In this document: positions 7,817-14,083 of the stretch, piece after piece
Layout: each line of letters starts with the position of its first letter
Position numbering within the stretch: position 1 is the first letter of the stretch
Source of the DNA: Verrucomicrobiota bacterium
GTDB lineage: Bacteria; Verrucomicrobiota; Verrucomicrobiia; Limisphaerales; JAFMIX01
Reading direction: 5' to 3'
NCBI GenBank assembly: GCA_026397895.1
Contig: JAPLTZ010000279.1
Span: 1 to 15,634 of the forward strand
DNA: 15,634 nucleotides
Translations under genes and position numbers: made by a program
Notes under the pieces: generated by a model
Databases searched by the model: none
Told to the model about the DNA's origin: nothing
What the model saw: the letters and a program-made list of their open reading frames with translations, nothing else

Positions 7817-8010
7817 GCCGGAGCGGGGTTCAGGTCAGGGAACGGGCGCGAAGGCGCCTTGTGGATCCTGTCAGGGCGTTTGAGCTGCGGAAGTCATCCG
7901 TCCCTGACGGGTTGATCCTAAAAACCGTGATCAATTTCAACAGAAGGCCACAAAGGACAGAAAGAGAAGACTTTAGGAGGATTTCCGAGTTCATCCATTG
8001 GGTGAACCCA
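7790..8010. other. About 220-bp non-coding segment that interrupts the CHASE2 cyclase gene
   Basis: CHASE2-like coding sequence stops near 8010 (after YGRVLREL) and resumes near 7790 (LIAADRGVLP) in a different frame, with several dozen CHASE2 residues missing. The segment between has several parts. There is an imperfect inverted repeat (GTTCA at 7990-7994 with TGAAC at 8003-8007). A pyrimidine-rich stretch (minus strand, about 7970-7921) resembles the tract before argC. The 56-bp inverted repeat at 7863-7918 and a final C-rich tract complete it. It carries stops in both flanking frames. Boundaries are judged by eye and are good to about 10 bases. Confidence 0.7.
7863..7918. repeat. 56-bp inverted repeat within the disrupted cyclase gene
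   Basis: The ends are GGATC on one strand and GGATC on the other, each followed a few bases later by GTCAGGG (7870-7876, complement 7902-7908). The two halves thus face each other like the elements at 718-772 and 2645-2788, though here the arms are imperfect. It supplies the TAG stop (7920-7918) of the upstream cyclase fragment. Confidence 0.6.
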
Positions 8011-8328
8011 TCGGCGGAGTTCGCGGAGAACGCGGCCGTAGATGTGGCGCGGCCAGTAGAGGCCGTAGCGGAATTTCAGCGGGCCGTCGGCGAGCGAGCC
8101 GTCCTTGAGCCGGGCGATGGAGTCGTCGCTGATGAAAACGAAGCCGAGGTTGGTGGCGGCGGCGGAAAATTGACCGGGGAAGCGGGCGGCGAGGCGGACG
8201 CGGGCATCGAAGGTGCGGGCTTCGAGCTGTTCGAGGGAATCAAACCGGAGCGCCTGCACGAGGCAGACGAGCGCGATGACCCCGGCGGCGATGAGGAGGG
8301 GGACGCGCTGGAGGGGTTTGGGCTTCAC
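7918..8328 (-). pseudogene. CHASE2 cyclase, N-terminal fragment (first membrane helix and start of CHASE2)
   Basis: The upstream part of the same sensor cyclase gene, 136 codons as read. A short basic start (VKPKPLQR) precedes a membrane helix at about residues 10-27 (PLLIAAGVIALVCLVQAL). The CHASE2 opening follows: LEARTFDARVRLAARFP, then GFVFISDDSI and a KFRYGLYWPRHIYGRVL stretch. The family continues from there with a conserved CHASE2 core, but here the reading passes into non-homologous sequence (WVHPMDELGN...) and stops at a TAG. The chosen GTG at 8328 lies just after the fecR terminator; the frame remains open to a TTG at 8364, but that start would put the terminator hairpin inside the coding region. 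Alone it could encode only a one-helix anchor with half a sensor. Together with the 5897-7816 fragment it represents one ancestral gene. Confidence 0.7.
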
Positions 8329-8337
8329 CGGCGGCAG

Positions 8338-8377
8338 CAAAACAAAAACCCCAGAGCAACTCAAGGCTGCTCTGGGG
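8338..8377 (-). terminator. Rho-independent terminator of fecR
   Basis: A perfect 10-bp stem, CCCCAGAGCA (8349-8358) with TGCTCTGGGG (8368-8377), and a 9-base loop. On the minus strand it is followed by TTTTTGTTTT. It lies 20 bases after the fecR stop and directly before the cyclase fragment start, so most fecR transcripts should end here. Confidence 0.88.
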
Positions 8378-8397
8378 CGAAGGTCAAAGAGGAGCGC

Positions 8398-9162
8398 TTA
8401 TTCAGGTGGCCGGTTGTCACCAAGCACCGGGGAAACAGTGATGACGGTGTGGTCTTCGGTGGTGTAGGTGACCGGAGTGATGGAGTCGTAGGGCGGCAGT
8501 TCGTCGCCGGTCGCGCCTTCGGGCAACTTGCGGGTGTTGCCGTTGGTGAGGTCGAGTTCCCAGCCGGCGTTCACGGTCTTGGTAATGAGATGGCCGCTGG
8601 CATCGTAAAAGGAAATCACCACGGAGCCAAAGTAGACAGTCAGGAGACCGTTGGCGGTCAGGTCGAAGAACGTGCCACGGATGCCGGCGACGCCGTTGGG
8701 GAGCTTGATTTCATAGCGGGAGGCGGCAGAGAGTTTTTTCACGTTGCCGAAGATGCGGCCAGCGCGAAGGTCGAGCTGGGTGTCGGTCACGGTGTCGGTG
8801 CCGGTCTGTTCCGAGGACAGCTTGTCCAGAGCGAGGACGGTGTTTTCGCGGAGGCGGATGATGTTCTGCTGAACGTCCGCGCTGGAACTGGTTGAGAACC
8901 GGCGGATGATGGGCGTGGTGGCCACGGCTTCGCTTTCCTCGCCGATGATGAGGTCCACCACCGATTCGGAGGCGGTCTGAATGACGGCGCCGGCCTTCAG
9001 GACATCGCCGACATGGAGCGGCTGCCAGACGTTGTTGCCGGCGGAATAGCGGGCCGCGCCTTTGATGTGCACGACCTTGGCGGTGTCAGCGTAAAGATTT
9101 GAAGCCACGCCCGCACAGACGAGGGCAAGGGCGAACCATTTCACGGCGGAGAACTTTTTCAT
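8398..9162 (-). CDS. Exported FecR-domain protein
   Basis: 254 residues with a Sec signal peptide: MKK, hydrophobic core to about residue 20, likely cleavage after NLYA near 25. A FecR-like beta-rich domain follows, with AARYSAGNNVWQPLHVGDVL at 36-55 and the LPNGVAGIRGTFFDL stretch at 154-168 containing the conserved RGT. In FecR itself this domain relays a signal across the periplasm. FecR-domain proteins of Planctomycetes and Verrucomicrobia often sit beside CHASE2 cyclases, as here, where the ligand is unknown and no TonB receptor or sigma factor is adjacent. The ATG at 9162 is preferred to a TTG three codons upstream because it starts the signal peptide. A promoter with a good TTGACA box ends 25 bases before the ATG; a terminator follows the stop. 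Confidence 0.88.
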   Translation of the reverse strand: MKKFSAVKWFALALVCAGVASNLYADTAKVVHIKGAARYSAGNNVWQPLHVGDVLKAGAVIQTASESVVDLIIGEESEAVATTPIIRRFSTSSSADVQQNIIRLRENTVLALDKLSSEQTGTDTVTDTQLDLRAGRIFGNVKKLSAASRYEIKLPNGVAGIRGTFFDLTANGLLTVYFGSVVISFYDASGHLITKTVNAGWELDLTNGNTRKLPEGATGDELPPYDSITPVTYTTEDHTVITVSPVLGDNRPPE

Positions 9163-9187
9163 AAAACTCAATACGGATGCTGGCGTA

Positions 9188-9215
9188 AATCTAGACCGCG
9201 ACCGGCGGTTGTCAA
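9188..9215 (-). promoter_or_regulatory. Promoter of fecR, with a dyad over the -35 box
   Basis: On the minus strand, TTGACA (9215-9210), a 16-bp spacer and TAGATT (9193-9188), giving a leader of about 18 bases. A 13-base dyad, CGGTTG-T-CAACCG (9206-9218), covers the -35 and could be an operator, although part of it follows from the -35 sequence itself. Confidence 0.65.
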
Positions 9216-9272
9216 CCGGTTTTCCGGCGCTGGCCGGCGGAGAAAATCACGCCGCCGCCCGCAAAGCGCGGC

Positions 9273-9300
9273 TTGACAAAGCGCCGGTGAAATTTAGTCT
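9273..9300 (+). promoter_or_regulatory. Promoter of tRNA-His
   Basis: TTGACA (9273-9278), 16-bp spacer, TAGTCT (9295-9300). Transcription would begin about 5 bases before the mature tRNA 5' end. Confidence 0.65.
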
Positions 9301-9311
9301 GTGCGCCGGTC

Positions 9312-9387
9312 GGTGGCTATAGCTCAATGGTAGAGTCCAAGCTTGTGGAGCTTGTTGTTGCGGGTTCGAGTCCCGTTGGCCACCCCA
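9312..9387 (+). tRNA. tRNA-His (anticodon GTG)
   Basis: A full cloverleaf is visible. The acceptor stem GTGGCTA (9313-9319) pairs with TGGCCAC (9377-9383). The D arm is 9322-9336. The anticodon stem CAAGC/GCTTG (9338-9342, 9350-9354) encloses a 7-base loop with GTG at 9345-9347. The T stem GCGGG/CCCGT holds the loop TTCGAGT (9365-9371). The histidine hallmark, an extra G at -1 (9312) opposite C73 (9384), is present, and the CCA end (9385-9387) is encoded. Confidence 0.97.
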
Positions 9388-9427
9388 CCTTCCTTTTTGC
9401 GCGAACCGAAATTCCGCCAATTGATGG

Positions 9428-9455
9428 TTGACTTGGCGCGACCGTTTGCTAGGTT
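9428..9455 (+). promoter_or_regulatory. Promoter of rplM-rpsI
   Basis: TTGACT (9428-9433), 16-bp spacer, TAGGTT (9450-9455), 25 bases before the rplM ATG. The leader of about 18 bases is too short for a complex autoregulatory structure. Confidence 0.55.
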
Positions 9456-9480
9456 TTGCCCCCTTTGAAACAAGTTTGAA

Positions 9481-9915
9481 ATGAAAACGCATTTGCCGAA
9501 AATCAACATCGACGAGCGCAAATGGCATGTGATTGATGCCAACGGCGCGGTTCTCGGGCGGTTGGCCGCCCAGGTAGCCAACATCCTGCGCGGGAAAAAC
9601 AAACCCGTCTTCACCCCGCACATCGACGCCGGCGACTTCGTCGTCGTCATCAACGCCGAAAAAGTCCGCGTCACCGGCAAAAAGGAGACTGATAAGGAAT
9701 TCATGTCCTACTCCGGCTGGAAAGGCGGCGAAAAATACAAGTCCGTCGCGCAAGTCCGCGCCAGCCAGCCCGAGAAGCTCATCACCCACGCCGTCAAAGG
9801 CATGATCCCCAAGAACCGCCTCGGCCGCGTGCTGCTCACCAAGCTCAAAGTTTACAAGGGCGACAAACATCCGCACAGCGCGCAGCAACCCACCGCGCAG
9901 GCTGCCGCGAAATAA
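9481..9915 (+). CDS. rplM: 50S ribosomal protein L13
   Basis: Large-subunit ribosomal protein that binds 23S rRNA early in assembly; 144 residues, close to the usual 142. Typical stretches are WHVIDANGAVLGRLAAQVAN near residues 16-35, LRGKNKP, the aspartate-rich GDFVVVINAEKV, the YSGWKGGEKYKS motif, and KGMIPKNRLGR before the conserved YKGDKHPHSAQQP end. The C-terminus ends in a short Ala-rich tail (TAQAAAK). The ATG has no Shine-Dalgarno (AAACAAGTTTGAA precedes it). rpsI follows after 20 bases, the standard L13-S9 pair, and both read from the promoter at 9428. Confidence 0.99.
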   Translation: MKTHLPKINIDERKWHVIDANGAVLGRLAAQVANILRGKNKPVFTPHIDAGDFVVVINAEKVRVTGKKETDKEFMSYSGWKGGEKYKSVAQVRASQPEKLITHAVKGMIPKNRLGRVLLTKLKVYKGDKHPHSAQQPTAQAAAK

Positions 9916-9935
9916 TTTCAACCAACACTTAACGT

Positions 9936-10337
9936 ATGGCCGCACCTAAAATTCAAGAATACCTCGGCACCGGCCGGCGCAAGACCGCCGTCGCCCGCGT
10001 CCGCCTCGCCTCCGGCTCCGGCAAGATCACCGTGAACGGGCGCAAGTTTGAAACCTATTTCCCGCTGGAAATCCAGCGCGGCGTCGTCACCCAGCCGCTG
10101 ACCGTCACCGGCACGGCGGACAAGCTCGACGTGAAAGTCAACGTGCAGGGCGGCGGCCCGAACGGCCAAGCCGGCGCGGTGCGCCACGGCATTTCCCGCG
10201 CGTTGCTGGAGTTCGACGTGAAGCTCCGCTCCGCGCTCAAAGCCGAGGGCTTCCTCACGCGCGATTCCCGCGCCAAGGAACGCAAGAAATACGGCCAGCC
10301 CGGCGCGCGCAAGCGCTTCCAATTCAGCAAGCGTTAA
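9936..10337 (+). CDS. rpsI: 30S ribosomal protein S9
   Basis: Small-subunit ribosomal protein whose C-terminal tail reaches the P-site tRNA; 133 residues, close to the usual 130. Family signatures are present: YLGTGRRKTAVARVRL near residues 9-24, the GSGKITVNGR turn, GGGPNGQAGAVRHGISRAL in the middle, and the basic end GARKRFQFSKR with the conserved terminal Ser-Lys-Arg. No Shine-Dalgarno precedes the ATG. The gene is co-transcribed with rplM and followed by a hairpin terminator 20 bases after the stop. Confidence 0.99.
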   Translation: MAAPKIQEYLGTGRRKTAVARVRLASGSGKITVNGRKFETYFPLEIQRGVVTQPLTVTGTADKLDVKVNVQGGGPNGQAGAVRHGISRALLEFDVKLRSALKAEGFLTRDSRAKERKKYGQPGARKRFQFSKR

Positions 10338-10357
10338 TCGTCTGGAAAGTTTTCAAA

Positions 10358-10387
10358 CCCCGCTGGCGCAGGCTGGCGGGGTTTTTT
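10358..10387 (+). terminator. Rho-independent terminator of rplM-rpsI
   Basis: Stem CCCCGC (10358-10363) with GCGGGG (10376-10381), a 12-base loop, and TTTTTT directly after (10382-10387). Confidence 0.85.
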
Positions 10388-10397
10388 GTTTCCGAGA

Positions 10398-10418
10398 GGG
10401 ACGGCGTGCCGCCGTCCC
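10398..10418. repeat. Single REP-like hairpin related to the 2645-2788 element
   Basis: A perfect 9-bp hairpin, GGGACGGCG (10398-10406) with CGCCGTCCC (10410-10418), and loop TGC. The arms nearly match the end hairpins of the 144-bp repeat, so this may be a lone unit or a degraded half. It lies between the rpsI terminator and the argC start. Confidence 0.65.
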
Positions 10419-10439
10419 AAACCAGTTCCCGAAAAAACT

Positions 10440-10467
10440 TTGTTCCTTCGTTCCTTTGTTGTTCAAT
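10440..10467 (+). promoter_or_regulatory. Weak candidate promoter of the argC operon
   Basis: TTGTTC (10440-10445), 16-bp spacer, TTCAAT (10462-10467), 14 bases before the argC ATG. It is expected functionally because a terminator lies upstream, but the boxes are weak and lie in a T-rich tract. Confidence 0.3.
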
Positions 10468-10481
10468 TTTGCCGGCAAATT

Positions 10482-11543
10482 ATGAAAACAAAAAAAGTCG
10501 CCATCGTCGGCGCATCCGGCTACTCCGGCGAAGAACTCGTCAAGCTGCTGCTCCACCACCCGCACGCGGAACTGGTGGCCGTCACCTCGCGCGCCAACGC
10601 CGGGCAGACGCTGGCGCAAATCTTCCCCAAGTTCGCCAGCCACCCCAAATCCAAGACCCTCCGCTTCACCGACCCGAACGCCAAAGTGCTGGCCAAGCAG
10701 GCCGACATCGTCTTCCTCGCCCTGCCCCACGGCGTCGCCGCCGAATTCGCCGTGCCGCTGCTCGCCGCCGGCTGCACCGTCATTGATTTGAGCGCCGACT
10801 TCCGGCTGCGCAGCGCCGCGACCTACAAGGAATTCTACGCGCACGACCATCCCGCGCCGGAGCTGCTCGCCAAAGCCGTCTACGGCCTGCCGGAATTTTA
10901 CCGGGACGAAATCAGGAAAACCCAACTCATCGCCTCGCCCGGCTGCTATCCCACTAGCATCCTGCTGCCGTTGATTCCGCTGCTGAAGGCCGGCCTCATC
11001 AAGCCCGACGGCATCATCGCCGACTCCATGAGCGGCGTCAGCGGCGCGGGGCGGAAGGCCGAGGTGGATTATCTTTTCTGCGAATGCAATGAAAGCGTCC
11101 GCGCCTACGGCGTGCCCAAACCCGGGCATCTCTCCGAGATCGGGGAACAACTCTCCCTCGCCGCCGGCACGAAGGTCGTCATCCAGTTCACGCCGCACCT
11201 GATTCCCGTGAACCGGGGCATCCTGACCACGCTCTACCTCGCGCCGACAAAACATTTCACCACCGCCGCCGAGGCGACCGCGCTTGCGGAAAAAATCTCC
11301 GCGTGCTACGCCAAGGCCTACGCCGCCGAGCCGTTCGTGCGGCTGCTCGGAGGCAAGGCGCTGCCCGACACCAAGAACGTCACCGGCACGAACGTCTGCG
11401 AAATCGCGTGGCGGCTCGACCCGCGCACCGGCCGGCTCATCGTCATCAGCGCCGAGGACAACCTCGTCAAAGGCGCCAGCGGCCAGGCCGTGCAAAGCCT
11501 GAACATCCATTGCGGCTGGCCGGAAACAGCGGGTTTGCTCTGA
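10482..11543 (+). CDS. argC: N-acetyl-gamma-glutamyl-phosphate reductase
   Basis: Third step of arginine (ornithine) synthesis: NADPH-dependent reduction of N-acetylglutamyl phosphate to the semialdehyde. 353 residues. The Rossmann motif VAIVGASGYSGEELVKLL begins at residue 6, LALPHG lies at 79-84, IDLSADFR at 101-108, and the catalytic cysteine is Cys155 in ASPGCYPTS. SGVSGAGRKAE and the GHLSEI histidine motif follow, with NLVKGASGQAVQ near the end, as in the type 1 family. The frame stays open to 10386, but the ATG at 10482 begins the Rossmann strand and leaves the rpsI terminator and a repeat hairpin outside the gene. It heads a tight operon: the thioesterase starts 13 bases after its stop. 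Confidence 0.98.
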   Translation: MKTKKVAIVGASGYSGEELVKLLLHHPHAELVAVTSRANAGQTLAQIFPKFASHPKSKTLRFTDPNAKVLAKQADIVFLALPHGVAAEFAVPLLAAGCTVIDLSADFRLRSAATYKEFYAHDHPAPELLAKAVYGLPEFYRDEIRKTQLIASPGCYPTSILLPLIPLLKAGLIKPDGIIADSMSGVSGAGRKAEVDYLFCECNESVRAYGVPKPGHLSEIGEQLSLAAGTKVVIQFTPHLIPVNRGILTTLYLAPTKHFTTAAEATALAEKISACYAKAYAAEPFVRLLGGKALPDTKNVTGTNVCEIAWRLDPRTGRLIVISAEDNLVKGASGQAVQSLNIHCGWPETAGLL

Positions 11544-11556
11544 CCGGGCGCGCGCG

Positions 11557-11955
11557 ATGAAAGCCACTCCCAAAATCGGCACGACCGGCGAATTCACCTT
11601 CGTCGTCGCGGCGGAACACGCCATCACGTTCGCCACGGACGGCATGCCCGCCGTGTTGAGCACGCCGAACCTCATCGGCCTCATCGAGCGCACCGCGCGC
11701 GAATCCTTGCAGCCGTTCCTCGACGCGGACGAGCGCACCGTCGGCACGGAAATCGAATTGCGCCACCTCGCGCCCTCCCCGCTCGGCGCGCGGGTGACCA
11801 TCATCACGCGCGTCATCCATGCGGAGGGCCGGGCGGTTTCGTTTTCGGTGGAGGCGCGGGACGAGCACGAGCTCCTTGCGCGCGGCGTCCACAAGCGCGG
11901 CGTCATCCGCACCGGCAGTTTCGCCAAGCGCGTGCACGGCAAAACCAAGTCATGA
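11557..11955 (+). CDS. FlK-like hotdog thioesterase
   Basis: 132-residue single-domain hotdog-fold protein, probably an acyl-CoA thioesterase. The VLSTPNLIGLIERTARESL region and VGTEIELRHLAPSPLGARV match the fluoroacetyl-CoA thioesterase (FlK) family. Known FlK has the triad Thr42, Glu50, His76; here Thr36, Glu44 and His70 keep exactly the same spacing, and Gly63 matches FlK Gly69. FlK's gating Phe36 corresponds to Met30, so fluoroacetyl-CoA specificity is not expected and the natural substrate is unknown. The ATG is 13 bases after argC, and its TGA overlaps the next start (ATGA), implying coupled translation with squalene synthase. A role in acyl-CoA housekeeping is possible but unproven. 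Confidence 0.85.
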   Translation: MKATPKIGTTGEFTFVVAAEHAITFATDGMPAVLSTPNLIGLIERTARESLQPFLDADERTVGTEIELRHLAPSPLGARVTIITRVIHAEGRAVSFSVEARDEHELLARGVHKRGVIRTGSFAKRVHGKTKS

Positions 11956-12956
11956 ACGCGGCGCTCAACGATTTGCTGAAGCGGACTTCGCGCTCGTTTT
12001 ACCTCACGCTGCGCGTGCTGCCCGCCGCCGTGCGCCCGCAAATCGGCCTCGCCTACCTGCTCGCCCGCACCACGGACACGGTGGCGGACACGGAGATTCT
12101 GCCGGTCGCGCAACGGCTCGACGCGCTGCAAAAACTGCGGGAGCGAATCCTCGGCACGTCCGCCGCGCCGCTGGATTTTGGCGCCCTCGCCCGCGCGCAA
12201 GGCTTGTCCGCCGAGCGCGCGCTGCTGGAGAACATTGAGGCCGCGCTCGCGGAACTCGACCAGGTTTCCGACAGCGACCGGCGGTTCATTCGCGCCGTGC
12301 TGGACACCATCACCGGCGGGCAGGACCTAGATTTGCTGCGCTTCGCCGGCGCGACGGAGAAGAACATCATCTCCCTCCGCACCGCCGCCGAGCTGGACGA
12401 TTACACCTGGCGCGTGGCCGGTTGCGTGGGCGAGTTCTGGACAAAGATTTGCCGCGCGCACGTTTTCCCCGCCGCGAAACTGGACGACGCCACGCTCCTC
12501 GCCGACGGCATCCGCTTCGGCAAGGGGCTGCAGCTCGTGAACATTCTCCGCGACCTGCCCGCCGACCTGCGCAACGGTCGCTGCTATCTGCCCGGCGACG
12601 AGCTGGCGAAGCTCGGCCTCTCGCCGGCGGACTTGCTGAACCCGGCCAACGAGCCGAAGCTGCGCCCGCTCTACCACGACTGGCTTGACCGCGCCGAGGC
12701 GCACCTCGCGGCGGGGTGGGCTTACACGAACTCGTTGCCGTGGCGCTGCGCCCGCGTGCGGCTGGCCTGCGCGTGGCCTATCCTGATCGGCGCGGAAACC
12801 GTCGGGCGGTTGCGCGTGGCGAATGTTCTGGACGCGGACCGGCGCGTGAAGGTCAGCCGAAACAGGCTGAAATTGCTCATGTTTCGCTCGGTTTTGCTTT
12901 ATCCGTTTCCCGGCGCGTGGCGGAAGTTGTTTTCGCCTGCGGACAAGCGGCTGTAG
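11952..12956 (+). CDS. Squalene synthase (farnesyl-diphosphate farnesyltransferase type)
   Basis: Condenses two farnesyl diphosphates head to head, normally to squalene, the precursor of hopanoids or sterols; acts at the inner membrane. 334 residues. It opens with TSRSFYLTLRVLP (12-24). The first Asp motif is DTVAD at 42-46. The second is at 201-205 in NILRDLPADLRNGRCYLP, whose spacing and NGRCYLP tail resemble eukaryotic squalene synthases more than HpnC or HpnD. The C-terminus has hydrophobic helices (about 268-285) and a basic end, possibly membrane-associated. Phytoene synthase is the alternative; the GRCYLP motif favours squalene synthase. It is the last gene of the argC operon, overlapping the thioesterase stop by 4 bases. 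No HpnE, cyclase or epoxidase gene is in the window. Confidence 0.88.
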   Translation: MNAALNDLLKRTSRSFYLTLRVLPAAVRPQIGLAYLLARTTDTVADTEILPVAQRLDALQKLRERILGTSAAPLDFGALARAQGLSAERALLENIEAALAELDQVSDSDRRFIRAVLDTITGGQDLDLLRFAGATEKNIISLRTAAELDDYTWRVAGCVGEFWTKICRAHVFPAAKLDDATLLADGIRFGKGLQLVNILRDLPADLRNGRCYLPGDELAKLGLSPADLLNPANEPKLRPLYHDWLDRAEAHLAAGWAYTNSLPWRCARVRLACAWPILIGAETVGRLRVANVLDADRRVKVSRNRLKLLMFRSVLLYPFPGAWRKLFSPADKRL

Positions 12957-13004
12957 GCGGAAAGCTGTTGCGCGCCCCCCTTGTTTGCAGTAACAATTAC
13001 CCCT

Positions 13005-13895
13005 ATGCAGATTTCAAAGTGTTCCACGTTTTTGCTGGCCGCCGCCCTGCTTCTCGCCGGCCTTCGTCCGATGCTCGCCCAAACCGAAACGGAAGAAGAA
13101 GCCGCCCGCGCCGCCGCCCGCGAACAGTTGAACCGCAAGATGGCCGAGCTGGAAGCGCAATTGTCCGAGGCTGAAACGCCCAAACCCATCGCCGAGACCG
13201 ACCCCGCCGCTGCGGAAGCCAAAAAACAAGCCGAAGCCCTAGCCAAGGCGGAAGCAGAAAAGAAAGCCAAAGCCGAAGCCGACACGCAGGCTGAAAAAGC
13301 GCGACTCGCCGCCGAAACCGCCGCCAAGGAAGCAGCCGCCAAACAGGCCGAAATCGCCCGCCAGAACGCCGAAACGCAGGCTCGAATCGAAGCCGAGAAA
13401 AAGGCAAATGTTGAACTTGAGGCCAAGCAGCAGGCCGAAGCCGCCCAAGCTGAAGCCACGCGCATCGCTGCGGAAAAAGCCACCAAGGAAGCAGCCGCCA
13501 AAAAAGCGGAAGCGGAAGCTGCCCGCAAGAAAGTTGAAGAACAGGCCCGCCTCGAGGCCGAAAAGAAAGCCAAGGCGGAAGCCGATGCCATGAAGCAGAG
13601 CGAAGCCGCCCAACTGCCAAGAAAACCGAGGCCGAGGCTGTTCGCAAAAAAGTCGAAGAACAAGCCCGCCTCGAAGCCGAAAAGAAAGCCAAGGCTGAGG
13701 CCGAAGCCAAGAAGCAAGCCGAAGCTGCCCGCATTGCCGCTGAAAAAGCCACGAAAGAAGCGGCTGCCGAGAAAGCTGAAGCCGAAGCAAAAAAACAGGC
13801 CAAAGAAGCCAAGATTGCCGCCGAGAAAAAAGCCAAAGCCGACGCCGAAGCCGCAAAACAAGCGCAGGAAAAAGCCCGCGCCGATGCGGAACTGA
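13005..13895 (+). pseudogene. TolA-like Ala/Lys/Glu-rich coiled-coil protein, N-terminal part ending in a frameshift
   Basis: A secreted or periplasmic coiled-coil protein as far as base 13613. A Sec signal (MQISKCSTFLLAAALLLAGL, likely cleavage after LAQ near residue 26) leads into a long charged helix of degenerate repeats such as AEAEKKAKAEAD, KEAAAKQAEIARQ and KKVEEQARLEAEKK. After codon 203 (CAA at 13611-13613) the reading becomes a Lys/Pro/Arg-rich string to a stop at 13895, typical of reading the repeat one base out. One base added after 13613 restores the pattern (QAAKKTEAEA) and joins it to the 14084-14983 frame, giving about 659 residues. I chose the ATG at 13005 over a TTG at 12981 because it starts the signal peptide. 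TAACAAT ends 7 bases before the ATG, so the mRNA may be leaderless. TolA is the nearest named analogue by composition only; homology is not shown. Confidence 0.75.
13646..13652 (+). other. Slippery heptamer A AAA AAG in the frameshifted coiled-coil gene
   Basis: The heptamer is phased as X XXY YYZ in the upstream frame (GCA AAA AAG at 13644-13652). A -1 slip here would enter the downstream frame exactly. It lies 33 bases after the apparent one-base deletion, so only about a dozen odd residues would be included. I see no obvious upstream Shine-Dalgarno stimulator and cannot fold downstream RNA here. Confidence 0.4.
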
Positions 13896-14083
13896 AAGCC
13901 CAACTCGAGGCCAAAGCCAGGAAGGAGGCCGAGGAAAAACGGATTGCCGCCGAAAAAGCCGCCAAGGCCGAAGCCGCCGCCCAAAAACAAGCCGAAGAAA
14001 AACGCCTCGCCGCCGAGAAGAAAGCGAAAGAAGAAGCCGCGAAAAAGTCCGCCGCGCAGGCTGCCCAACCGGTTTACACCCCC

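Noticed and set aside
5831..7915. A 694-codon plus-strand open frame across the cyclase gene
   Set aside because: It is antisense to a cyclase whose catalytic motifs are all present, has an Arg/Gly/Ala-rich composition with no recognisable domain, and reflects high GC at third codon positions.
10386..10481. N-terminal extension of ArgC
   Set aside because: It would start in the rpsI terminator T-run and cross a repeat hairpin; family homology begins at 10482.
10353..12200. A 615-codon minus-strand open frame across argC, the thioesterase and squalene synthase
   Set aside because: All three plus-strand genes are firmly recognised and in operon spacing; the antisense product shows no family features.
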